The position numbers and the translations under genes were made by a program. The notes beneath the pieces are model-generated. The model was not told the origin of the DNA. It ran no database searches and saw nothing but the letters and a program-made list of their open reading frames with translations. This document shows, piece after piece, positions 16,647 to 25,049 of a stretch of DNA of 39,618 nt. Position 1 is the stretch's first letter. Each line of letters begins with the position of its first letter. Source of the DNA: Bradymonadales bacterium (GTDB lineage Bacteria; Bdellovibrionota; UBA2394). The stretch lies in assembly GCA_007693605.1 (NCBI GenBank), contig REDG01000018.1:1-39618 (forward strand). The letters run 5' to 3'.

Positions 16647-17707
16647 CAGACCTTTTTCATTTTTTCTCAAAACTCGAACAAGATCGTTGGTCCGGCGAAG
16701 TTCAGGTGACCGCCAGCGAGGGCAACGCCTTTCTCGTCTTTCTTGAGGGAGAGTTTCTGTATGCCTATCGACCGCTTGATCGGGCGGTCGAGAAACTTCA
16801 AGAGGTTCGATGGCTGCGAATGCCCCCAGAACAAGTTACTCAAGGGGCTGTGAGTTGGGAGGCCATCGTGCTTCAGCTGCTTCGAGAAAATCGAGAGAAG
16901 GAAGCCAAGCTAGTAAGACATTTGAAGTCAGACCGCTATGAAATCTTCTTTCGAATCTTTTTTTGGACCAATGTAGATCTGATTCCCATTCCGGACGATT
17001 CAGCCTTTTCACCGTCTTTAGAACTTTCTTTTTACAGCCCTCGATCGATCAGTCGACTGCTAAACGAAGCCAAAGCACGATTAGAAGAATGGCCAAAAAT
17101 ACAGAAGAGAATCGGATCGAGTCACCGAGTTTTTGCTTGTCGAGTGCCCTCGAGCGAACTGGAGAAAGAAGAGAACCGCCAGAAAGACGCCGTTGATCAA
17201 GCTTTAGAAAGGTTTAGTGATACGGCGGGAATTGTTCTTCAAGGCGATGCTCGATTCTCAGACGAGCAGATTGAGTTACTTCGACTGTGCGATGGGCATA
17301 ACAATGTTCAAGACATTATTCGAAAGTCTTATTCTGGAGAGTTTCTCACCTTAAGACGCCTGATCGAACTCTGGGATCAGGGAGCGGTCGGTCCAAGAGA
17401 CGAGGATAGCAGCAGAAGCCACGGCTCGAAGAGTCCACTTAGCTTCAAAGAGCTAAAGGCTGGTTTTCTTGTTTGTGTGTTTGTGGCTGCCGTTTCGGGT
17501 TTCTTCTTTTGGAGTCAGCCGACACCACAGGTCGATCTGGCCCCGGTGCAATCGGCTCTCGAAATTTACAGAGGGGTGCATGGCAGATACCCTCTGACTT
17601 TACAAGAGCTGCAGCTCTCTCGGGTGATTGCGGGTCAATCTTTTGATGGCCTTGCTTACCGACTAGTCAGCCTTGATCGCTACGAACTGGAATGGGAGTG
17701 GCGCTAA
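16643..17707 (+). CDS. DUF4388-like N-terminus with C-terminal membrane anchor and pseudopilin-like end
   Basis: 354 aa. The first ~60 residues (SGEVQVTASEGNAFLVFLEGEFLYAYR) look like the DUF4388/PATAN fold, a small beta domain common in signalling and gliding proteins of deltaproteobacteria. A helix-rich middle follows, then one membrane segment (AGFLVCVFVAAVSGFFFW) near residue 280. The last ~65 residues (VQSALEIYRGVHGRYPLTLQEL) resemble the C-terminal part of type II/IV pseudopilins. The stop TAA lies inside dispersed repeat copy 4. Translationally coupled to the preceding membrane-protein gene. A surface or secretion-related role is possible. Confidence 0.65.
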   Translation: MTDLFHFFSKLEQDRWSGEVQVTASEGNAFLVFLEGEFLYAYRPLDRAVEKLQEVRWLRMPPEQVTQGAVSWEAIVLQLLRENREKEAKLVRHLKSDRYEIFFRIFFWTNVDLIPIPDDSAFSPSLELSFYSPRSISRLLNEAKARLEEWPKIQKRIGSSHRVFACRVPSSELEKEENRQKDAVDQALERFSDTAGIVLQGDARFSDEQIELLRLCDGHNNVQDIIRKSYSGEFLTLRRLIELWDQGAVGPRDEDSSRSHGSKSPLSFKELKAGFLVCVFVAAVSGFFFWSQPTPQVDLAPVQSALEIYRGVHGRYPLTLQELQLSRVIAGQSFDGLAYRLVSLDRYELEWEWR

Positions 17708-17791
17708 AGGCCCATCTGCCCCTACTCTTATGTCGACCTCCGGTCGACATCGTTTTCGGATGGCTGCTTCGTTTCTTGCCCGCGTTGCAGT
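17701..17791 (-). repeat. dispersed stop-linked repeat, copy 4 (inverted)
   Basis: Reading on the minus strand: CACTGCAACGCGGGC, then CAGCCATCCG, the palindrome GTCGACCGGAGGTCGAC, then GTAGGGGCAGATGGGCC and TTTAGCGC. The arm contains the TAA stop of the preceding gene. It matches copies 2 and 6 module by module. Confidence 0.85.
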
Positions 17792-17871
17792 GGCAGCGAC
17801 CTCCGAATTTGTTGGCAAGACTCTGCGGCAGAAAGACCAAGAATCTCTGCCCTAAGCAGCTCAACTTGGTA

Positions 17872-17877
17872 TAGAAT
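17872..17877 (+). promoter_or_regulatory. possible -10 element just upstream of pgpH
   Basis: TAGAAT (five of six to TATAAT) preceded by TTGGTA lies 6 nt before the ATG at 17884. No good -35 box and no Shine-Dalgarno site are seen. If used, it would give a leaderless mRNA. Confidence 0.35.
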
Positions 17878-17883
17878 GCCCCC

Positions 17884-20166
17884 ATGGCCAGGCCTGAAAT
17901 CGTCGGGAAACTCGAGGACCTGTTGGACTGGCTCAAACTTCGCTGGACGCAGTTTGTCATCCCCCTCGGTGTGGCCGTGCTCACCGCTTTGGTGGTCCAA
18001 TTCCCCTTTCAGTCAGATTTACCCCACTATCGTGCAGGAGAAATTTCCAGACAAGACATCCGGGCCGCCTCTGATGTCATCTTTGTAGACGAAGAATTGA
18101 CAAAACGACGACAAGAAGCGGCAGCCCAAGCGGTGCTTCCCGTCTTTGATGTCGATGCGCAGATGAGGGAAGTCAGTCGAGACAGAGTTCGAGAAACTTT
18201 TCGTTCGGCAAGACCCTTGGTTCGACAAGACCCAGATGAGTTTCAAAGGCTGTTGGCAGAAGGACTGGATCTCAATCTTTTGTCGACCGAGTGGCAAAGC
18301 TTACAGAGTTGGGGCCTTTCAAGAGCCTTTGAATCAGCGCTTTTAGAGTCCATCACCAACGCGCATGAAACCCTGATCTATGATGAAAGCATCAATCGGT
18401 CAGGACAGAGAAACCGTTTGATTCTACGAGATCTTTTGACGGAGAGAGAGGAAATCCTTTCTCTCCCTGAGTTTCGGGCTCAGAATCGATCCGTTGAACA
18501 GGCCAGAGATCTGATTCGAAACTCCCCTCCCCTGAGCCTGCGACAACTTCCAGATCAGCAAAGAATTCTGGCAAAAAAAATGGCCTTACAACTTATCCAG
18601 GCCAGCGTCAGCCTCAATCCCGTTGAGACCGAGACCCGTCGAGAGGAAGCTCGGCAGCAGGTAGAGCGAGTGGTGGAAGAAGTGTCGAAAGGTCAGATGA
18701 TTGTTCGTGAGGGAGACAAGATTGAAGCGCGGCAGGCCTTGATTCTAGAGCGGCTGCGCATGACACAGGCGAGTCGCCAAGACCTGAAGGCCTTTGCGGG
18801 CTTCACAACCCTCCTGTTTCTGATGATATTTTTATTCTATTGGGTTGGTACTAGAAATTTTAGAAAGTTTCGCCTGTCTTCTCACGACCGCATCGTCTTG
18901 GGGGGTTACTTCGTTGTGGCGATCGCGCTGATCGCCGTCATTTATTCTCTCTTCCAGTCCTTCGCCGACGAGAGCCGAAGCAACCTGGTTCTGCTTTGCC
19001 TCCTACCCTTAGGCTTTGCAGGCATGACCTTGCGGCTTTTTACCAGCATGGAAATCACCTCCTTCTTGATGGTTTTGTTTTCGGTCTGTGTCGGCTGGAT
19101 GACTCAGAACCCATTTTTCGCTCTCACGACCCTGATTGTCGGGCTATCGGGAGCGGCGGCGATGAGGCATGTCAGCCAGCGAATGGATGTCTTGAAGGCG
19201 GGTGTGTTCACCGGACTCATTCAGGCGGTCTGCGTGTTAATTGGACTCTTGATGGGACTCGTTTCCACCGTGGGCCTAGATCCTGTTTGGGTCGACCTTC
19301 CAATTACGCTAAGCTTTTGTGTTTTAGCCGGCCTCTTTTCGGCAGGCATCGTGCTCTTCAGTCAGCCAGTGATTGAGTTTCTGGGTTATACGACCGACCT
19401 TCGATTGATGGAATTGTCGAGCAACAACCATCCGCTTTTGAGAGAAATGATCATCAAGGCGCCTGGCAGCTACTTCCATTCTTTCACCGTGAGTCAACTT
19501 TCTGAGAAGGCTGCCGAAGCCGTCAACGCCAACCCCCTCTTTGCTCGCGTGGCCAGCCTGTATCACGATGTTGGAAAGTTAAAAAAGCCCCAGTACTTTA
19601 TTGAGAACATTAAGGGAGAGAACCGTCATGACAAAATGGTTCCTTCTATGAGCGCTCTGATCATTGCTAACCATGTGAAAGACGGCATTGAGCTGGCACA
19701 TCAGTACAAACTTCCTCAAGCCATCATCGATTGCATCCCGCAACATCATGGCACCGCCCTCATCTCTTACTTTTACGACAAAGCTAGAAAGAATGCGGAA
19801 GACGAAAGCGAAGTCGACGAGCGAGACTATCGATATCCTGGCCCCAAGCCTCAAACCAAAGAAGCGGCGATCATTATGCTTGCCGACGCTGTCGAAGCTG
19901 CCTCAAAGTCATTGAGTCAGGCCGGCCCTGATCAATTGCGACAGCAAGTCAATGCAACGATTCGAAGGTTCTTCTTAGATGGACAGTTGGACGAATGCGA
20001 TCTCAGCCTGAAAGACTTGAACGCGATCGGAAATGCTTTTGTGAATGTCTTGCAGGGGGTTTATCATCAAAGAATTGATTACCCCCACCTAAGAAAAGAA
20101 ACGCCCACCAATGAAGAAACGAAGACGATCTCAAAAAAGAGTTCTGCCAAAAGCGCAAATTCTTGA
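17884..20166 (+). CDS. pgpH: 7TM-HD c-di-AMP phosphodiesterase, PgpH/YqfF family
   Basis: 760 aa. A membrane helix at the N-terminus is followed by a large extracytoplasmic 7TMR-HD domain (about residues 45-290, with DIRAASDVIFVDEELTKRR and a FDVDAQ segment). Seven membrane helices come next, then a cytoplasmic HD domain with SYFHSF, YHDVGKLKKPQYF, NRHDKMVPSMSALI and PQHHGT. The His-Asp pairs are the metal ligands. Homologues hydrolyse the second messenger c-di-AMP. The reading frame runs 56 nt into ybeY, an arrangement known in many bacteria (pgpH-ybeY). The ATG at 17884 has a TAGAAT box 6 nt upstream and no ribosome site. Confidence 0.93.
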   Translation: MARPEIVGKLEDLLDWLKLRWTQFVIPLGVAVLTALVVQFPFQSDLPHYRAGEISRQDIRAASDVIFVDEELTKRRQEAAAQAVLPVFDVDAQMREVSRDRVRETFRSARPLVRQDPDEFQRLLAEGLDLNLLSTEWQSLQSWGLSRAFESALLESITNAHETLIYDESINRSGQRNRLILRDLLTEREEILSLPEFRAQNRSVEQARDLIRNSPPLSLRQLPDQQRILAKKMALQLIQASVSLNPVETETRREEARQQVERVVEEVSKGQMIVREGDKIEARQALILERLRMTQASRQDLKAFAGFTTLLFLMIFLFYWVGTRNFRKFRLSSHDRIVLGGYFVVAIALIAVIYSLFQSFADESRSNLVLLCLLPLGFAGMTLRLFTSMEITSFLMVLFSVCVGWMTQNPFFALTTLIVGLSGAAAMRHVSQRMDVLKAGVFTGLIQAVCVLIGLLMGLVSTVGLDPVWVDLPITLSFCVLAGLFSAGIVLFSQPVIEFLGYTTDLRLMELSSNNHPLLREMIIKAPGSYFHSFTVSQLSEKAAEAVNANPLFARVASLYHDVGKLKKPQYFIENIKGENRHDKMVPSMSALIIANHVKDGIELAHQYKLPQAIIDCIPQHHGTALISYFYDKARKNAEDESEVDERDYRYPGPKPQTKEAAIIMLADAVEAASKSLSQAGPDQLRQQVNATIRRFFLDGQLDECDLSLKDLNAIGNAFVNVLQGVYHQRIDYPHLRKETPTNEETKTISKKSSAKSANS

Positions 20167-20563
20167 AGGTTTCGGAGTTGATGTCTCTTATCGAAGTTCA
20201 CATAAACTTCGAAGGGCCTTTGAACTTTTTCTGCAGACCTTTCCACAGAGCCCAAGAATCGTTGAGCTCCGTTTCGTTCGCTCAGACGAAATGAAGAGCC
20301 TCAACCGTCGGTTTCGAGGAAAGAATAAGGCCACGGATGTGTTAAGCTTTAAGCTCTCGGACTCTCTGTTAGGCTCTGTCGTCATTGACCTCGATACGGC
20401 TGCTAAACAAGCAAAGATTTATCGACACAGACTAGATGACGAGGTCCTAGAGCTGTTTATACATGCTCTTCTTCACCTTTTGGGGATGGACCATCACAAC
20501 CATGCTGAGGCAGACTTAATGAAGGTTTACGAAAACTACTTTATAAAGAAACTGAAAGCTTGA
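20111..20563 (+). CDS. ybeY: endoribonuclease YbeY (rRNA maturation)
   Basis: 150 aa. The UPF0054 zinc motif is intact: FIHALLHLLGMDHH (HxxxHxxxxxHH). The region GKNKATDVLSF is also diagnostic. YbeY acts in 16S rRNA 3' processing and ribosome quality control. The first ~30 residues are very basic (MKKRRRSQKR) and overlap the end of pgpH in another frame. If the true start is further in, the basic tail would be lost. lnt follows 7 nt later. Confidence 0.92.
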   Translation: MKKRRRSQKRVLPKAQILEGFGVDVSYRSSHKLRRAFELFLQTFPQSPRIVELRFVRSDEMKSLNRRFRGKNKATDVLSFKLSDSLLGSVVIDLDTAAKQAKIYRHRLDDEVLELFIHALLHLLGMDHHNHAEADLMKVYENYFIKKLKA

Positions 20564-20570
20564 TCGAGTC

Positions 20571-22118
20571 ATGATTCTATGGATTTGCCTACAGAGCCTT
20601 GCGGGGCTTTTAATGAGTCTCGCCCATCCCGTTCGCTTTGGTAGCTTTGTCTGGGAGCCTGGGGTTCTCAATTTTCTATTAGCCTCCCTTGGGCTTGCCT
20701 TGTTCATCAAGGTGAGCAGCATGAGACGAAAGAAGCTCACTCGTTTTTTTCTTGGATTTTGGGGCGGCTTTGTTTTCTTTGGCGCGAGCCTGTATTGGCT
20801 CGTGCACGCCTTGCTTGTGTATGGCGAGATTCACCTGCTTGTGTCCATTTTTGTGAGCGCGGGGCTTTGGGCCTACTGCGCTTTGTTTTTGGGTCTATGG
20901 GCCCTCATCGCAGGAATGTCCCAGGTTTTACAACTTGGAGTCATTCATCGATCCCTTTTGTGGGCCTCCCTTTGGGCCGCCCTGGGCGTCACTCGAGAGT
21001 ATCTCTTCACCGGTTTTGGGTGGGGAGAGCTGGGCTATTTCTTCGCCGAATGGCCATTGATAGGAATGTCTGCCTCGATCTGGGGAGTACACGGCCTCAG
21101 CTTTTTGTGGATTTTCTTTGTCAGCATTATCCTCCACTTCGATGCCTGGCTACCTGATCGACGAGCGCGGCTTGCAATTGGAGGCCTCAGTCTTTTGTTC
21201 GTCGGGCTTGTTCTCTTTTCCTATTTTAAGGACGACACGAAGGAATACTCCGAGTCGATTCGCGTCTCTCTGGTTCAGCCCAACATTCCCCAAGAAGTGA
21301 AATGGAACCCGGCGGCGGCGGCTGAAAACCTAAGGCAATTGATGCGTCTGACCACAGAGGCCCTTGAAGCAGAACCAGATCTGATCGTTTGGCCCGAGAC
21401 TTCGTATCCCTTCGCCCTCGGACTGAGCCAACGGCAGCTCCCCTTTTCGAGTCCGAAGCCTTTGCTTTTTGGGGGTGTGGTCTCTGACCGAGGGGTGATT
21501 CGCAACTCTGCAATTCTGGCCATACGAGATCAGGTCATCCATCGCTACGATAAGGTGCACCTCGTCCCTTTCGGGGAATATGTTCCCTTTGAAGACATTC
21601 TCCCGTTCGAAAAACTGGTCGCCAATGTTGGACGATTCTTGCCGGGCGAGATCGACCAAGATCTCGTTCTTTTAGACGACCTTCGGCTCGGAATTTTGAT
21701 TTGTTACGAAGACATTTTTGTTCGTCATGCGGTTCGACACTCACGATCGGGCGCCCAAATCTTAGTGAATCTGACCAATGATGCCTGGTACGGAGAGAGC
21801 TCTGCCCTCCGACAACATGAAAACATTGCCAGGCTGCACGCCTGGACGGTTGGACTGCCGATGATTCGATCCACAAACAACGGGCAGACGAGCGTCTTGA
21901 GCGGCCGTTCTCGCCATGCGATCCCTCTTTTTGAAGAGGGGGTCCTCACTGAGGTCGTCGCCTTTCCGACAGATCCTCAGCTGAGCTTTTTTGCTCGAAC
22001 TTATCCGATGATGCAGTGGATTTGGTTTGCGGTCTTTGCTATAGGATTTCTATGGAGAATTCGAAGCAAGAACAGAAAGATCTTCTTTCCCGAATCCAAC
22101 AACTCAGCGAGAGACTAA
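20571..22118 (+). CDS. lnt: apolipoprotein N-acyltransferase
   Basis: 515 aa, normal length. The N-terminal third has six membrane helices. The C-terminal nitrilase-like domain has the Glu-Lys-Cys triad: WPETSYPF, YDKVHLVPFGEYVPF and LICYEDIF. It adds the third acyl chain to lipoprotein N-terminal Cys on the periplasmic side of the inner membrane. The last 67 bases overlap the start of prfB, which lies in another frame. Member of the pgpH-ybeY-lnt-prfB chain. Confidence 0.95.
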   Translation: MILWICLQSLAGLLMSLAHPVRFGSFVWEPGVLNFLLASLGLALFIKVSSMRRKKLTRFFLGFWGGFVFFGASLYWLVHALLVYGEIHLLVSIFVSAGLWAYCALFLGLWALIAGMSQVLQLGVIHRSLLWASLWAALGVTREYLFTGFGWGELGYFFAEWPLIGMSASIWGVHGLSFLWIFFVSIILHFDAWLPDRRARLAIGGLSLLFVGLVLFSYFKDDTKEYSESIRVSLVQPNIPQEVKWNPAAAAENLRQLMRLTTEALEAEPDLIVWPETSYPFALGLSQRQLPFSSPKPLLFGGVVSDRGVIRNSAILAIRDQVIHRYDKVHLVPFGEYVPFEDILPFEKLVANVGRFLPGEIDQDLVLLDDLRLGILICYEDIFVRHAVRHSRSGAQILVNLTNDAWYGESSALRQHENIARLHAWTVGLPMIRSTNNGQTSVLSGRSRHAIPLFEEGVLTEVVAFPTDPQLSFFARTYPMMQWIWFAVFAIGFLWRIRSKNRKIFFPESNNSARD

Positions 22119-23174
22119 GTTCTCTCCGGAGGCTGCTTTGACATCCCTCAGCTGATCGACGAACGAGCTGCGCTTCAAGAACAGGCGACTCAACCCCAAT
22201 TCTGGAATGATCCTGAAAAAGCGAAAGAGATCAATCTTCGGATAGAGTCGTTGAACCGGCTCATTGATCCCATTCAGAAACTAGAGACAAGCTTTTCGGA
22301 CTCCAAAGAACTTCTAGAAATTTCTAGTGATGAAGCAGAAATCATTTCGGAGATTTCGCAAGACCTGGTCGCAGGAGAGGAAGTCTTGCGCGCTCTTGAA
22401 CTTCGTCGGATGTTGTCTGACGAGATGGACTCTCAACCGGCCATTGTTTCGATCAATGCCGGCTCTGGGGGAACGGAGGCTCAAGATTGGGCTCAGATTA
22501 TTCAGAGAATGTTGATGCGTTATGCCCAGAGGCGAGGCTACCAAGTTGAGCTGGTCGATGAACAAGCCGGCGAGGCGGCTGGCATCAAGTCTTGCTCTTT
22601 TGTCTGCCGAGGGGATCATCCTTATGGTTATTTGAAGTCGGAGCGAGGGGTGCATCGTCTCGTTCGCATATCACCTTTTGATGCTGGCAAGAGACGGCAC
22701 ACCTCATTTGCTGCTGTTGATGTCGTGCCTGAGATTGACGATCAAATTGAGATTGAAGTTCGGCAAGAGGACCTTCGAGTCGACACTTATCGAGCCAGTG
22801 GAGCCGGCGGACAGCATGTGAATCGAACTGACTCGGCCATTCGCTTGACGCATTTGCCGTCAGGCATTGTTGTGGCATGCCAAACCAATCGCTCACAACA
22901 TCAAAACAGAGATACCGCCATGAGAATGCTCAGAAGTAAATTGTATGAGAGAGAAATGCAGAAGCGGCAAGAGGCTGTCGATGCAAAGAATGCTGAAAAA
23001 AGAGAGATTAGTTGGGGAAGCCAGATTCGGTCTTATGTTTTACATCCCTACCGAATGGTAAAAGACCATCGAACCAATCGAGAAACGGGGCAGGTGGATG
23101 CCGTCTTAGACGGAGACCTCGAAGACTTTACCGAAGCCTTCTTGCTTCACCAGTCGGAGACAAAGGCAACCTAA
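22052..23174 (+). CDS. prfB: peptide chain release factor 2, programmed +1 frameshift
   Basis: 373 aa after joining 22052-22138 and 22140-23174. The 29-codon first part starts at ATG 22052 (AGGA 5 nt upstream) and ends at an in-frame TGA (22139-22141). A +1 slip at CTT-TGA-C continues as LDIPQLIDERAAL, then PQFWNDPEKA, the usual RF2 opening. The tripeptide SPF (RISPFDAGKRR) recognises UGA/UAA stops, and GAGGQHVNRTDSA carries the catalytic GGQ. The ATG-initiated fragment at 22251 is only the tail of this gene. The lnt 3' end overlaps the first codons; the 3' end overlaps a convergent lipoprotein gene by 47 nt. Confidence 0.96.
22128..22142 (+). promoter_or_regulatory. prfB frameshift signal
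   Basis: A Shine-Dalgarno-like GGAGG (22128-22132), a 3-nt spacer CTG, then CTT TGA C (22136-22142). The spacing equals that of the E. coli prfB site (GGGGG-TAT-CTT-TGA-C). Low RF2 favours the slip, so RF2 controls its own synthesis. Confidence 0.95.
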
Positions 23175-23781
23175 AGAGGCCCGTCTCCTCTGCAAACAAA
23201 TTCACATTGTGTGTCACTCGACAAGTCTCAGATCGATTTTCTGTCGCTTGAAAGCTCAAGACGGGAACAGATCTGAGGTCAATTCGGTGAGTTTGGTCAA
23301 AGTATCGAAGCTCGAGAACATTGCCGGGTCGAACCCTCAAGCGAAGTTCATAGGGAAAGTCTGAAGAGGCGCTTTCTTCCAGACTTCCTCTAAAGCGATA
23401 ATCATCAAAACCAATCGACTGCAATCTTAAATTGAAAATCTGGTTCCCCCCAGAGTGCGGGCCCAAAAATTGAAGACCTGAGTCAGTGACATCCACCAGA
23501 AAGTCTTCCATTCGACTCTCTTCATTTCTTTCCACCTCCTCACAGCCGGAGGCCAGAGTTTCCGCGAGCAGTCGAAGCTCGGCAAAAAATAGATTAACGG
23601 CCTCAGAATCTGGAGCCGTCTCGACCCGACTTTGGGTGGGTCGCTTCAGGGGTTGAATCTCTGCGGGCTCTTGGCTGCGAGTGGGCACAGGACTGCCCAA
23701 GGGGGGTGGACCTTCTTGACGAGTGGCGCAAGCACTCACAAAGAGGCTGCTCACTAAAAGGCTAATCCACAAAATCCACAT
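23128..23781 (-). CDS. putative lipoprotein of unknown function
   Basis: 217 aa from the ATG at 23781. The N-terminus WILWISLLVSSLFVSAC ends in a lipobox (V-S-A-C), so it is likely anchored to the outer or inner membrane by Cys. A Pro-rich linker (PPPLGSPVPTRSQEP) follows, then a soluble domain with VDVTDSGLQFLGPHSGG and a conserved-looking Arg/Asp pattern. Not recognised. Convergent with prfB, with a 47-bp 3' overlap. Upstream lies repeat copy 5. Confidence 0.7.
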   Translation of the reverse strand: MWILWISLLVSSLFVSACATRQEGPPPLGSPVPTRSQEPAEIQPLKRPTQSRVETAPDSEAVNLFFAELRLLAETLASGCEEVERNEESRMEDFLVDVTDSGLQFLGPHSGGNQIFNLRLQSIGFDDYRFRGSLEESASSDFPYELRLRVRPGNVLELRYFDQTHRIDLRSVPVLSFQATENRSETCRVTHNVNLFAEETGLFRLPLSPTGEARRLR

Positions 23782-23818
23782 GGCCAAACTATGGCGTCAC
23801 TGACCCCTTCTGGCAAGT

Positions 23819-23877
23819 GCAGATGGACCCCTATCGCCACTCCCGAATATGGAGTTTGGCGACAGTGCCCTTAGCGA
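23819..23877 (+). repeat. dispersed stop-linked repeat, copy 5 (short)
   Basis: GCAGATGGACCCCTATCGCC then ACTCCC, a short gap, then GGAGTTTGGCGACAGTGCCC and TTAGCG. Two arms in inverted order with no inner module. It ends 9 nt from the stop codon of the HAD-phosphatase gene at 23887. Confidence 0.7.
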
Positions 23878-23886
23878 TTCAGGGGA

Positions 23887-24687
23887 CTAAACGAGTTCGG
23901 CAACAGAATTTGCAATAAAGCTCGGCTTCCAGGGATGTTTCCTCAAATCCGTCCTTTGATGATCTCCAGAGAGCACAAATAGGCTCTCAAACTTGTTCTC
24001 GACCGCCATGCGAATGTCGGTCGTCAGACGATCTCCAACCACCACGACTTCAGAAGCTTTGAAGAAACAGCTCTCTCGAAGCAACTCCATCATCCAAGGC
24101 GAACTCTTCCCCAAAGTCACCACAGCCTTCTTAGCCGTGCTGAGTTCAAGGAGCTTGGCAATCGCCCCGCAATCAGGCTCGGGGCCCCTCTCAGTCGGAC
24201 AAAACAAATCGGGATGGGTAATGATCCAGGGCAAGCCCTGGCTGATCCACTGCGCCGCTCGTAAAAGCTTGGCATAAGTGAGTGTTTTATCAAAGCCGAC
24301 CACCACCACTTGCGGATTCTCATCGACGCAACGAATCTGCTTCGATTGATTCAGCATGCGCTTCATGGCCGGGGTTCCCAACACGAAGGCCCTACGAAAG
24401 CGCTTCTTCTGCAAGTATCGGATCAGGATATGCGTCGAAATCAAGATCTGCTGAGGCTTGGCCGGAAATCCCATCTTCCTGAGCTTTTGAAGAAGGGCTC
24501 GATCTGAGCGAGAAGAATTGTTGCTCAAATAGAAGATCTCTTTGTTCTGAGCCTCCAACTTCTTGAGAAGCTTGACTGCTCCTGAAATCGGCCTTGCCCC
24601 CAGATACAGACTTCCGTCCAGGTCAAACAGATAGACTCGCTTTTGAAAAAACCAGGTTTTCAGTCTGGATGTCGCCACAGATCTCAT
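23887..24687 (-). CDS. HAD-superfamily IIA hydrolase (NagD-like)
   Basis: 266 aa from ATG 24687 (an upstream in-frame TTG is possible). The HAD motifs are complete: FDLDGSLYLG with the nucleophile Asp, SNNSSRS (motif II), Lys in the TLGKSSPW region, and GDRLTTDIRMA. The cap is of the type IIA NagD/PGP group. Substrates of this family are small phosphates such as nucleotides and p-nitrophenyl phosphate analogues; the native substrate is unknown. Divergent from zapA, and read into repeat copy 5 at the 3' end. Confidence 0.85.
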   Translation of the reverse strand: MRSVATSRLKTWFFQKRVYLFDLDGSLYLGARPISGAVKLLKKLEAQNKEIFYLSNNSSRSDRALLQKLRKMGFPAKPQQILISTHILIRYLQKKRFRRAFVLGTPAMKRMLNQSKQIRCVDENPQVVVVGFDKTLTYAKLLRAAQWISQGLPWIITHPDLFCPTERGPEPDCGAIAKLLELSTAKKAVVTLGKSSPWMMELLRESCFFKASEVVVVGDRLTTDIRMAVENKFESLFVLSGDHQRTDLRKHPWKPSFIANSVAELV

Positions 24688-24764
24688 TTTGACCAAAACA
24701 GAAGCCCGAGGCTATTTCTGTCTGGCCATTCTTGGACAGCCTCGGTAGTTTTGAGTTTGTGAGC

Positions 24765-25049
24765 ATGAAGGCAGAGCACTCTCAAGAGATTGAGTGGAGC
24801 GTATTTGGCAAGAAGCTTCGGGTGAGAAGCAGCCAACCCGAGCTCCTTCGGGAGGTTATGCAAGACTTGGACCAAAGAATTTTCGAGATTCAGAAGGACC
24901 GAGCGCAAAGCAGTCCCCTTGATCTTTGCCTCCTTTTGCTGCTTGAAATGGCAATGGAGCGAGAAGACTTACGCAGCGCAGGAAAAGCACTTCTCAAACG
25001 AACCGATCAGCTGGTAGAATCAGTATCAGAGATGACAAGATCGTCTTAG
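24765..25049 (+). CDS. zapA: ZapA-like cell division protein
   Basis: 94 aa from ATG 24765 (a GTG two codons upstream and a TTG at 24732 are possible). The short beta start (IEWSVFGKKLRVRS) and long helix (LLREVMQDLDQRIFEIQKDR) fit ZapA, which cross-links FtsZ filaments. The call gains strength from context: zapA lies directly before 6S RNA and fau, as in many proteobacteria. The ZapA core is weakly conserved, so sequence alone would not decide. Confidence 0.75.
   Translation: MKAEHSQEIEWSVFGKKLRVRSSQPELLREVMQDLDQRIFEIQKDRAQSSPLDLCLLLLLEMAMEREDLRSAGKALLKRTDQLVESVSEMTRSS

Noticed and set aside
22251..23174. Short prfB beginning at ATG 22251
   Set aside because: The RF2 opening segment is found upstream in the +1 frame, so this ATG is internal.
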